A stretch of 64,000 nucleotides of DNA. It comes from Posidonia oceanica. Its lineage: Eukaryota; Streptophyta; Magnoliopsida; Alismatales; Posidoniaceae. The stretch lies in the NCBI GenBank assembly GCA_037176725.1, contig JAZBRS010000059.1:6063001-6127000 (forward strand). The letters are read 5' to 3'. Below are positions 1 to 10,351 of this stretch, piece after piece (the first letter of the stretch is position 1; every line of letters begins with the position of its first letter). A model generated the notes under the pieces. That model searched no databases. It had not been told where the DNA came from and worked only from the letters and a program-made list of their open reading frames with translations. Made by a program: the position numbers and the translations under genes.

Positions 1-1248
1 AAGGTAACCTCCCTGTTTTGATATTTGATTATCAACATCGATTTAGAGATATGGATTGGGAAGGCAGTAAGGTCTTTCATAGATTTTGATTTTGATCACT
101 TCCTGAAGATGATTCAAGTACAAGATAATGGAACTTACAAATGATTGATGGATTGCAAACACAATAGGTGGAGTAGATACACATTTGGGACAAAAGCCAA
201 ATGTAACTACATAACTAACAACTTATTAGAGTCCTTCAACAACTTTATTGGTTCGATTAGGTAAGTTGCTTTTAGATCTTTTAGTAACTAGTAAACTCTA
301 GAGTGCTAGAGTGGTTTCTAACTTCAATGTGTTGTCCAAATTTCTTATTGCAAATCAAGGATTGTGGTAGACCTGGTTGATCAGTTGAGGAAGAAGCTCA
401 TGATAGTGATGGATGACAGAAGAAGATATGCTTTCAGGTTGAAACACAAGTTGGTTCCAAAAGTGAAGAATGAACTTAACAAGCTTTCAGGGTCCATAGC
501 TCTATGAGAAATGCATAGAAGCAATGATGGTGAGGTGGAGGTAAAGAGTTTTGGAAGGAGGTATATTGTCCATATACACAACAGGACATGTGATTGTAGG
601 GTTTGGTAGGTCACAGGCATTCCTTGTGTTCATGCAACGTTAGCAATTGTGCAATTAGAGATAGACCTTGAATCTATGGTAGATGAGGTTTATAGCACTG
701 AAATGTTCAAGAAATGTTATGAGCTGGCAATTAGTCCCATTGCATAGTATAAGTTTTGGGAAAGAAGCAATGAGAACATTAATGTGTATCCTCCAGTATT
801 CAAGAAACATAGTGGAAGATCTAAGAAGAAGAGGTATAGAGGAAGGTATGAAACTGATCCTTATGCCAAGACTGTGAAGTTTTCTAAATGTGGGAAGTTA
901 GGTCATAATAAGAAGGGTTGTAGATCAACAAGAAACGAAGGTAAAACTAATGGAGATGTTAATGTTGGAGTTGTATATGAGAGTGCAAGACCACCACTAG
1001 GGACTAATATTGGGAGTGGCAGTGGGACTAAGAATAGTAGTGAGGTTGCGAGACGACTAAAGAAAAAGACTATTGCTGGAAGAGTAATGAAGGCAGTTGA
1101 TGGTTCTATTGGTGTTGCTGCCGGAAGAGGTAGAGGAAGATCAAGAGCTGCAAAATTGACTCCTAAAAGGCCACTGCAAATGCAAGAAGAAACACAGTTG
1201 GGATCTCAAACACCACAACCATCACAAACTCATTCAGAGCAAAGTTAA
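1..1248 (+). pseudogene. MuDR/MULE-type transposase remnant, C-terminal part
   Basis: Remnant of a Mutator-like transposase cut by the left window edge. Reading frames give RWSRYTFGTKAKCNYITNN followed by ESFNNFIG at about 229-252, the conserved segment late in the MuDR transposase domain. A SWIM zinc finger (CxC...CxH: CDCRVW, then GIPCVHA) follows at about 588-636. A CCHC-type knuckle at about 880-922 reads FSKCGKLGHNKKGC, so its first Cys is Phe. The last part, 784-1248, is open for 154 codons and ends in a basic GRGRGRSRAAK tail. In-frame stops occur near 506 and inside the SWIM finger (VW-stop-VTG), so the element cannot encode an active transposase. Family identity is clear; exact frameshift positions were not mapped. 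Confidence 0.85.
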
Positions 1249-1624
1249 CCACCTTAGAACAACTACTTTTAGACCGTTTTCATTTCTTTTTTTTGTGACC
1301 TCATACTTGGAATGATAGAAGTCATGGTTATTTTTTGTAAACAACTACTTTTAGTTATTTTTTGTGAAGTTATAGTTGAAAAATGATAGAATTGCTTATG
1401 TTATTTGGAATGATAGAAGTCATACTCTTTGATGATATTTTGCTGATGTTATTTGGAATGATATTTTGCTGATGTCTGCAATTTCCTCTGTCTTTGCCTT
1501 TTTATTCAGCAATTGCTCTAATGGCAGAAATGCTATTGTATGTTATTTATTCTGCAATTGCCTTTTATTATGCCTTTTTTATTTTGTATACATCATGTAT
1601 TCATCCAATTTGCTATGCCTGCAA

Positions 1625-1870
1625 TTGGATGTTATTTATTCTTGTATTTGGCTATTGCAATGCTTGTTATGCTGATGATGTCTGCAATTTGCTCTGATGT
1701 ATGTACTTGGATGTTATTTATTCTGACATTTGACTATTGCAATGCTTGTTATTTTGATGATGTCTGTAATTTGCTCTAATGTCTGCAGTTGGATGTTATT
1801 TATTCTAATATTTGGCTATTGTAATGTTTGTTATTCTGATGATATTTCCAACAGTCTGATATCCACATGG
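1625..1870. repeat. 82-bp tandem repeat, three copies
   Basis: The phrase TTGGATGTTATTTATTCT starts at 1625, 1707 and 1789, a constant period of 82 bp. Each unit continues with a TTTGRCTATTGYAATGYTTGTTAT segment. More degenerate partial units lie upstream at about 1440-1620. Overlapping open frames on the plus strand here are by-products of the repeat. The array sits just after the MULE remnant and is probably internal to that element. Confidence 0.75.
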
Positions 1871-2082
1871 ATAATCAATAGTTCTGCAAGATTATGGTAT
1901 ATTTCCTCTCATCAATCTTACAATGTGCTAGTACATACATTCTGTTCTTCCTCCATTTGTTTGTTACATGTTAATCAATAAACATATGACTACTAACAAT
2001 AACAAAATAACAAGAAGCCCAAACGATAGCATTAAACAACCTAGTTTTTTCATCTTGCTCACAATGTTAATCTCCATAGTCT

Positions 2083-2301
2083 CTAACTTGTACATAATGT
2101 TTGGCAACTAACTTCATCAATCCAAGCAAAATATCCACACTTCTTACCTCCTTCCTTAATGAGATATCGAAAGAACCATCTCTGGGGATTAGCATCAATA
2201 TGTGTTGTCCATATGTTACAAAGCAAGTCACACTTGGGACAATAATGTGATGTTGTGTTGCTTAATCTTGAAGAAGAAGCAGCAACTGAAGAAGTCGGCA
2301 T
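2083..2301 (-). pseudogene. GRF-type zinc-finger ORF, transposon-associated fragment
   Basis: A 72-codon frame with an ATG at 2301. After a Ser-rich start it carries CPKCDLLCNIW, then NPQRWFF, then KKCGYFAWIDE, the layout of a GRF zinc finger (Cys pair, NPxRxF, Cys, FxWxDE). The Cys normally found shortly after the NPxRxF segment is absent (FFRYL). GRF fingers are frequent in short transposon-linked plant ORFs. It faces the MULE remnant at 1-1248 and may be passenger sequence of the same element. An intact host gene is unlikely. Confidence 0.55.
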
Positions 2302-3055
2302 CTTTGGAGCAATTCGTCGAACATTTGGGAGGCACTAGCGAAAAAGGAGGAGGAGGAGGACGACCTGATAAAAGGGGGTTAGTACAAACCTAAGGAGAAG
2401 GAGGAGGAGGAGAAGAAGAGTTGTGACAGGAAGAAGAGGAAGAAAGATGATGACGAAGAAGATAGAGGAAGAAAAGAAATGAAAGAGGATTTATAAGTAT
2501 TTAAATGTAAGTGTAAGTAACGATTGTGGTAAGGGAGTCTTTGAAAAAAAATTGTGGGATAATAATATCATTTCAATTAAATTCTGACGCTGTTACTATT
2601 AGAATATAATGGAAACTAACTAAGGGGATTTTTTAAGATTAGATACAAAATATAAGGGGTCATTACAAACTTAATAAAAGATGAAGATTTTTTACAAATA
2701 AGAATAAACTTAAAGAATTATATGAAAATTACTCTAAAATGTAATCTCTAGCGTTGACCTCATCTTTCTCTGCTTGATGTACAATTTTTCATTTGATATC
2801 AAGAAACTATAATGCATGTCTAGCATCAAATTGTCATTCATATGTAGACTCTGGAATCCACTTCCTTTTCGAGACTATTAGCTACTTTTCCCAGCAAACC
2901 ATCAATTTGAAACTATTGGTTGGCAAAGGTCACAATGATATGTCCACTACAGCATTTGGAGGACTGTCATGTCAGATTCACCTGGAAATCGTAATACACT
3001 AATACCTAATGCCAGATTTCAAAAGTTTCACTTGTGTGTTAGGGTACAAAAGACA
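2302..3055. other. AT-rich intergenic DNA
   Basis: The first ~200 bases are purine-rich (GAGGA/GAAGA repeats), followed by AT-rich sequence. No coding frame with recognisable content on either strand. It may include the outer end of the MULE, but I could not place a TIR. Confidence 0.5.
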
Positions 3056-3063
3056 AGTGTTCT

Positions 3064-5360
3064 TAGGCCCGTAAATGGGGTACGGGACAGGTAAAGTCTT
3101 ATCTATATCTTTATTTTTTAATTTCTAATGGGTAACGGGGCGGGTATATACCCGCATTTTCTACATTTCTACCATTATCCACCTCGTTACCCGTAATAAG
3201 ATATAGAACGGATAGGGTAAACGGGTAATTGGGTAGGTTTATATTTAAATATTGAAATTAGATACAACTATCATAACATTGAATTCAATGTGAGCAAGAT
3301 CCTATTCACACGTCAATGCTTCAACAATCTTATTCACAGCATCTGTATACAAAACAATTCCACAATACTCAATACATTTAAGACATTTCCAACAAAACAT
3401 GAGAACTATCAACTATCATAACATTGAATCAAAATAGCAGCAAATACAATGATCAAGCTTGTATTAATGTCCAAAGTTCAAACTGAAACCAAAGCTTCAA
3501 ATTAGAAGCCATAGAGAATATATACAACTGCTAACAATAGACATATTGGTGCTACAATTTAGTCATGGAAAGATCAGCACAATACAGCAGCTCTAGCTCA
3601 CCATCCATGGCATAAACGTCAGTTGCCCACACAACAGATACTTGCTGATAGAAAGAGTTCATGTAGCAAAGAAGCAGCATTGAAAAAAAAAACACAACTT
3701 GAGCAACAGTTCATGTGAGCAACAGAGCAAGTGCTGATAACACTACTTTACATTAAAAAAACTACCTATAGGGCATCCTTCACGCAAAGAAGCACAACAA
3801 ATACTTGCTGATAGAAAGAGTTCATGTAGCAAAGAAGCAGCCTTGAAAAAAAAAACACTACTTTACATTAAAAACACTACTTGAGCAACAGTTCGTAGGG
3901 ATGCACACAGTTCGGTCAAAATCGGTTAACCCATCCGAACCAAATCATTTTTTATGGTTCGGTTTGGTTTAGATTTGTTGAATGGTTCGATTTGGTTCTC
4001 AAATTTTAGAACCGTTCTTAGTGGTTCGGTTCTTGGTTCTGGGTATGGTTAACCAAACCGAACCGAGAACCGATCCATATATTAATATATTATATATATA
4101 TATAAATATTTTACATCTCCACCCTTCATTTACTATTAGATTAAATGGATTTAAATATCTACTGTTCATTTTTATTCAAAGTAATATAAAAGATTTTTAC
4201 ATTTCAATTCTCAAGAAATGATTTGCTTCAATGATCTCATGTATAGTTTTATACTACCTAACACTATAAAATTTGAGAAATGATCAATTACAAATGGAAT
4301 ACAATTATTCATTGAAATGTATATCTATTTGTGCATTTTTTTTTCTATAGGCCAACAAAATATATTGTATAAGTAATGTAGAGTTATAATATTGTTGAAT
4401 CATGTTTTGATAAATATTTAGATTAAAAACCGAGAATCGAATCGAACCGACCAACTTTTGGACGGTTCGGTTCAATTCGGTTCTAAGTATATATATGGTT
4501 CGGTTCGGTTTCAATATAATGAGAACCGATAGATACGATTCGGTTCATGGTTCTTGTTAGAACCGAACCGAACCGAACCATGTGCACTCCTAATAGTTCA
4601 TGTGAGCAACAGCCAACAGAGCAAGTGTTCATAACACATTAACACTACTTTACATTAAAAAAAACTGCCTATAAGGCATACAGAAAATATGTTAGAAAAT
4701 GTGCACATACCGGCGACTGTGGGAAAGAGGGGTGGCGATGGACGCGACGGCTTTTGGTTCCAGTGGAGGTTGCTGGTGGCGATGGAGGTGCGGCGGCGGG
4801 AGAGAAAGAGGGGTGGCGGTGGACGCTGTTGGAGAGAAGGGAAGCAACTCAGCAAGGTGAAGGAGAGGGAGGAAGGGAAATGGGCTGGCGACCTGCTGTA
4901 GGTGGACACTGTGGACGCTACGAGGTGGTGGTGGTGGTGGCGACGGCGTCAGCTTCTGGTTCCGGTGGAGGTTGCAGGTGGTGGTCGAGGTGCAACGGCG
5001 AGAGAGAAAAAGGGGTGGCAGTGGACGGGAGAGAAAGAGGAAGCTAGGTGAAGGAGAGGGAGGAAGGGAGATGGGTTGTCGTCTTGAGAGGAAGGAAGAG
5101 AGAAAGAAGGCTGGGCGGGTTAGGGACTTAGGGCACGGTTTCGAGGAGTTAGGATTTTATATATTATATATATCACATATTTACAATATATAATGCAGGT
5201 AAACAGGTAATAGGATAGATAGTAACTCTTACCTATACCATATGAAAATACGGGTAGAGCGGATGACAAATAAACAGATAAGGTAGAAATATTTTTACCC
5301 TTACCCGTATAAAACAGGACAGGTCGGGACAGGTAAATACCCTCCCTATTTACAGACCTA
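3064..5360. mobile_element. Non-autonomous hAT-type element with 8-bp TSD
   Basis: The left end TAGGCCCGTAAATGGGG and the reverse complement of the right end TAGGTCTGTAAATAGGG form a terminal inverted repeat. It is flanked by an exact 8-bp duplication AGTGTTCT at 3056-3063 and 5361-5368, which is diagnostic for hAT. Subterminal regions are rich in GGGTA/CGGGTA motifs. Inside are a ~153-bp direct duplication (units beginning near 3648 and 3801), a nested element at 3896-4592, and a GC-rich block at about 4700-5130 that is itself internally duplicated. No transposase is visible, so it would need help from another element. Confidence 0.85.
3896..4592. mobile_element. Nested hAT-like element rich in GGTTCGGTT motifs
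   Basis: Ends TAGGGATGCACACAGTTCGG and (reverse complement of right end) TAGGAGTGCACATGGTTCGG form the inverted repeat. Subterminal DNA is packed with GGTTCGGTT/AACCGAACC repeats. Flanking 8-mers ACAGTTCG (3888-3895) and ATAGTTCA (4593-4600) match at 6 of 8 positions, with only transitions between them, as expected of an aged 8-bp duplication. The core is AT-rich with no coding content. It interrupts the larger hAT at 3064-5360 and so is younger. Confidence 0.7.
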
Positions 5361-5368
5361 AGTGTTCT

Positions 5369-6283
5369 GCTTCTTAGGTTAATGTGAACGCATTTTCAAA
5401 ACAATTCGTTACCATTGTGTCTTGCAAACTTGTATTCTAAGAATACAGAAGCTTTTGTCCACTATTCAATGTTTTTCCATCAAAGCATGTTCTGATTTCC
5501 ATTGCAAGAAAATCTGCTCCTCATGCATTTGGAGGAATAATTTAGTGTGAATTTCTGTAATAAGAATGCAGGAGATCATACGATTAGTTTAATAAATCAT
5601 ATACTAGATTGTTATATGGCAGAAATTGGGCCAGGAATCGTATACAATTTACCGGAGTTGCTAGGTTGTGCCCAAATTCTCTAAGTACTGACAAGTCACA
5701 ACTCAACCACATCTCTATGGTAGCAGTAGCCTTCGGCAAAATAACCACGGATAATAATCAATAACAAGGATATAGGATCCACTGTAATCCAAAAAAAGTA
5801 GCAAAAGAAAGTAAAAACTCAGGTTTTATTAATCTGAAATGACTTCGGAAACCGACTGTACATTATGTGGCGAATGCAAGATCTGAAATTTAGACATCTC
5901 ATATACAGTAACCCAAATAGTTGGGATGGAATCATGAACAACAGATCCTTCTCAAATGGGTCTTAAACTAATTTGTCAAAGAAGATACTGCAGTCATGTG
6001 ACAGGCTGGTAGCTCTTGAAGCAGTTAAATAATTACTAAATATCTTGAAAACAATATGCGAAGTAGATAGAGATAGGGATATACGACAAACCACTACAAT
6101 GCAATTATTTATAAACCACAAGTGCTATGTCCAAAACCATTTATTCCATACCATTCCATGGTAATGGAATGCAAGGTTCAGGATTAGATCCAGTGCCTTT
6201 TCCTTCAAACATTGGGTACGTGATGCAGGTGGATTTATGTCCTAAAATACATAGGCAGTTGCAGTGCCTTAACCGAAGCATGG
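5369..6283. other. Intergenic DNA and likely 3' region of the ZNF706-like gene
   Basis: No coding frame with family resemblance on either strand. The part next to 6283 should include the 3' UTR of the zinc-finger gene that ends at 6284. No clear element ends found. Confidence 0.4.
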
Positions 6284-7994
6284 TCAACTGGAGTCACCGG
6301 GAGGTTTCTCTTTTGGGTGTTTTGATCCATAATGGTCCACCAGCTGATTCTGGTTTGCTAATTGCACCTGAAAGACAAAATACCATCTCCTAAGTTAAAT
6401 AATCTCATAATGATAGAAAAACAGTCTGTAAGATAAAAAGATACATGCACAAAAACATAAAACCTTCTTCTCAGGGGAAAGCAAATAAAAGAGGTTTGCA
6501 TCTGGATCTACGTGCATTTTCCTACGTCTAAATTGATCCCTATTGATATTTATATTGCATATGACATCAGACCGTCTAAAAGAATCATGATTGAGGTGTA
6601 AATGAGAACATAAGATGATAATTGATATGTACATACCAACAGGACCCTGAACAGACCAAGTCAACGAGAATGCTTTATTTCTTCACAAGCGGCAAATCAA
6701 CCTAATGTAAAGAACAAGCCTGAGACGTATATTTGGATTTAAGCCTGTGTTTAAGGTTTGGCCTTCTCTCACATTTATAACGAAAAACAGCAGAGTGACA
6801 GACAAGAATTGGCTACCTCGAAATGCATTTTCATTTGACGTGTCCTTAGAATGGAGCCAAATGATACATCTCATGGAGCCAACACTTTGGGAAGCAGCAG
6901 CTTCCTATTGATTACATCTTATGGGAAATTAGCTGATAGTTTCAAAATCCATTTTCCAACAAGGAACATTTTATAAAAGAAAGTACATTTATTTATACTT
7001 AAGTCCTATCAGCACTTATCCACAACCATGCACTTCAACAAAGAAGGAAGGGTTCTCCTTGTTCGTTGGTTACACATTTCTACAAAGGAGCCTGGGACGA
7101 TTTTTCACAAATGTTTTTGTACACCGTATCATTCACAATTGAAGCAATGCCACTCACTTGTTCAAACCATATTATAGTTTTGGTGGCAACAATACAGGCT
7201 TTTAGAATAAGCATTTGTGCATGACACAAAATCGATCGTGATCCAATTTCCTTTTACGTCCATAAATCCGTAAAGGAAATTTGATCATGGACGACTTTTT
7301 ACACAATTTTGTACATGTCAGACACAACTGTCCCATCCCCAAAGCACTTATACTTGTCACATGAATCCCGACATGGGTCCAAACAAGAAAATAATATGAG
7401 CTCCTACATCGAACAATACCACATAAAAAACCATACATGTCGCGGACTCCACAGTTCCCACAAAAATTGTCCACGTACTTGCCCTTCCCATTTCCACTGA
7501 AAACATGTATTGTCTCAGCCTTTTCTTCCAGAACTCAAACAACTCAAATAAGTGAATGGATACATAGAGAAACAAACCAAAATCCTTATGGAGCAAAAAA
7601 GAAAACAAGAACTAAAAAAAAGGAGAAAACTGAACATTCATTTTCTCTTAACAACAACTCCTCACAGAAAAACAAGCTGAACTTTAACAAATCTTACAAC
7701 TTTTTTTCTACCATACCATCCAAAACACCAACTCCAAGCAAAACCAAGCTAAAAATTTGCCGTTGGGGCATAAACGATATATCCACAGATTTCACCCAGA
7801 TCAGCTGAAACCTATCTTCTAATAATCGTATCAGATGCAGAAAACGTCTTAGAGGGGCTCGGAGATCGTACCTTGCAGATGGGGCAGATGGTCTTGAGAG
7901 CAGCAGCCCTGGCCTCGAGCTGAGACCCCTTCGGCTTCTGGTTCCTCTCCGCATTCTTCCTCTGTGCTTCGATCTTTTGTTTCCCCCTCGTCAT
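6284..7994 (-). CDS. ZNF706-like small C2H2 zinc-finger protein, two exons
   Basis: Exon 1 is 7994-7872 and exon 2 is 6367-6284, with donor AAG|GTACGA and acceptor TTTCAG|GTGCAA around a 1,504-bp intron. The 68-residue product begins MTRGKQKIEAQRKNAE, a basic 4F5/SERF-like start, and ends VDHYGSKHPKEKPPGDSS. The zinc finger is split by the intron: C37-x2-C40 at the end of exon 1, then H53 and H58 in exon 2 (C-x2-C-x12-H-x4-H). Length and layout match the conserved ZNF706 family (about 70 residues). Family members are small, basic, probably nuclear proteins; the molecular role in plants is not established. The ATG sits in a good context (GGCCATGAC). Confidence 0.9.
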
Positions 7995-8902
7995 GGCCGA
8001 GATCGGATGCTTCGCCCCCCTCTCTCCGGCGCCGGAGCCCTAGCTTTCCCTCGTCAGTGGAGGTGAGAAGAGAACCACACGGGGACCGTGGAATTATAGA
8101 GACGAGGGGTGTTTTTTTGCAGAAAAGTCCAGTAGTTTTGCTTATTTATATTATTAACATGAGTCCGTTTTTTTTGTTACGATTCGAAATCTTAATTATG
8201 TAAAGCATAAGTAGTGAAGAATCATCCATGAGTTGCCATCGTATTCAAAAGGGAATCGTATGCGTCTTCCAATGAAACAGGATGAAGATATGCGAAGATG
8301 AAACTTACATCAGGTTGCTTCCACAGGTTTATTTGATATAAAGTTATGCATAACTTTCACCAGTGATTACTGGAAATACTAGGGCGATGTTTACTCACAC
8401 AATCAGTGAACCTATTTATGAGCAGTCATCAGTGCAATTTTCTGAGGTCAAAATTAAGTCTTCTGTAAAGAAAATGCACTTCCTGTCTATGAGATGAATG
8501 AAAACAAGCTTCATAAGAGATGATGTGGTCATGGACTCATGATAGCCCAAGTCGATGGAATTTGTATTTTCAGGGGGGGATCAAATCTATTTTAATGTTT
8601 GCAAGGATATATTTGAAGATCCCTCAGCACAAACATCGATAGGTGTGTATGTGCCGTATAAGAACGGCATTTCCATAAGGGAGAACAATCGAACGAGATA
8701 CATATCATATGGTTCATCATCAAGCAAGTTGCAGAAAAGAAACAAACATATACATCAAGCAGGATTGTGAAACATGATATCCAATGACAATCATAAGACC
8801 AAGCATTCATGGTTACTAATTTTATCGACACGTAAACATCCGCAAGATAATAACACCAAAAAGAACAAACAGACTGGCATGCTATCTCTGTTATGCATCC
8901 AA
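7995..8902. other. 5' flank of the ZNF706-like gene and intergenic DNA
   Basis: About 100 bases of relatively GC-rich sequence before the ATG at 7994 fit a 5' UTR or core promoter. The rest is AT-rich with no supported gene. Confidence 0.4.
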
Positions 8903-9392
8903 CTAAAGTTTCCTACTTAATGCTTTCTGTCCTGATCTCTCTTTATGTTGGAAGAGTTTCACTTTCACATTTGCCTCGACCTTCTTCATTACTCCAAAGA
9001 ACTACATGTCAGTAATAGCAACAATACCAAGTTACTGATCCAAGTCAAGACTGATCAATGGACTAGTTAATTCCTTCTCTTCAAATTTTGTCAATTGAAG
9101 AGGAGATTAACACTAATTTACTTTCAGTTTTAGCTCCTTTCCCAACAAAACAAAGCAATAGCCAGACAAAAAAGGATAATTGAAAGAAAAACTGATTATT
9201 ATCCCAACAAAAAGCAAGTTACCTTTGATTGCAATGAACTTTTGACACTGATTTCAGCAAGCATTTTGTGGAACTGTGAGTCATCTTCCTCTGTCTGGAA
9301 AGTCATGTTGTCCATGTCTAACTGAAATGTTAATAATCACCAAAAAAAGTGTAAGTTGTGCAGTAGGAATGAAATGAGAAAGAAAAGGTGCC

Positions 9393-9430
<38 letters not shown>

Positions 9431-10076
9431 CAGAAGTCCATAAACTTGTTTCCATTTTCTTATTCTATGCAATGGTTTCATCTGCTTCGTTCCTCCAATC
9501 CTTCACCAGTTATGTCATGCAGATATTGCAATCGATCTTACAGGTAACTCATGTCTGCCACTATAATTCTGAACTGCTTTCATCTGTCAGTCAAACCATC
9601 CCCTCTTGTACTTAGAAGATGATATATATAAAACCAGAAAGAAGGATAGAGTAACAGTGCAAGGCGTAGCACAATAACAAAATGTTATGGAGGCATTCAA
9701 AGTTGTCAAGCAAAGAGGTGGCATATCCATTACAGCAACTTTCACCATAACAAACATATTTACATGGACGTATAAAAGTGCATGAATAGTCAGCCCTCTT
9801 AATCTCTAAAATATATTTTTCATATATAACGTTTACTGCAGGCCCGAAGAAATATAAAATATGCTCACTAGCCTTTTATAGAAAAAAAAATCCGTTTTTG
9901 ATAGGATTTTTCTAAAACTCAAGCATCTCATGTAAAATACCAACAGAAATCCACCAAGGTGAGAAAGATGCAAGACAGCAAAGCAAGAAAAGGTCATGCA
10001 TGAAAAGATGGCTTGAAGAGAACTAGAAATATATTAGTCTTACAGAAATTACCTTCGTATAATATTCAGTAAGCAT
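8903..10076 (-). CDS. Possible small four-exon gene, unrecognised
   Basis: Four open segments with canonical splice sites join without a frame change: 10076-10053 (MLTEYYTK), 9583-9542 (MKAVQNYSGRHELP), 9321-9223 (starts LDMDNMTFQTEEDD), and 9001-8903 (FFGVMKKVEANVKVKL, ending RKL and TAG). All three introns are phase 0, giving 87 residues. The last two 99-base exons look protein-like: an acidic stretch followed by a Lys-rich amphipathic segment. I do not recognise the family. It could instead be spliced 3' UTR of the PPR gene upstream, or chance open sequence. An ATG at 10076 fits, but further 5' exons are not excluded. Confidence 0.3.
9396..9425. repeat. (GA)n microsatellite
   Basis: Fifteen uninterrupted GA units. 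Frames crossing it translate to Arg-Glu repeats and are artefacts. Confidence 0.95.
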
Positions 10077-10107
10077 CTGAACAGGAGCAAAATAGATCCC
10101 TCGTTAC

Positions 10108-10344
10108 TTAAGCTACATTTCCCCCATTCGATTGATGAAAAATCTCTATTCGAAGTTTCAAACACAGATAGCTTTCTCTTGACTCCGGTTCTATCCCTGG
10201 AGAGTTCCTTTGTCCTTTTTTCATCTCTTCAAATTGATTCCAGGAACTTGAACCATCATTTTCAAAACGGGAAAGAAAAACAGAACCTTTTTTCCAGCAA
10301 ATCCAGCAAGTTCCAAGCCATGCCGAAGTATACGTGTTAATCAA
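10108..10344 (-). pseudogene. Relic of a PPR E motif, out of frame with the upstream PPR gene
   Basis: This frame contains VFLSRFENDGSSSWNQFEEM and then KKGQRNSPGIEPES. This resembles the E motif that follows the repeats in PLS-class PPR proteins, where a V-L-LS-x-Y segment leads to W-x2-V/F-x2-M/R and a PG. It lies just 3' of the PPR stop at 10352 but in a different frame. The ~100 residues that should separate it from the last PPR motif are missing. The likeliest reading is that the neighbouring gene once had an E domain and lost it through deletion and frameshift. Confidence 0.45.
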
Positions 10345-10351
10345 CTATAAC

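Noticed and set aside
4655..5193. Overlapping frames on both strands
   Set aside because: GC-rich duplicated block inside the hAT element; Gly/Arg/Glu-rich translation without motifs.
6127..6393. 88-codon plus-strand frame
   Set aside because: Antisense to exon 2 of the ZNF706-like gene.
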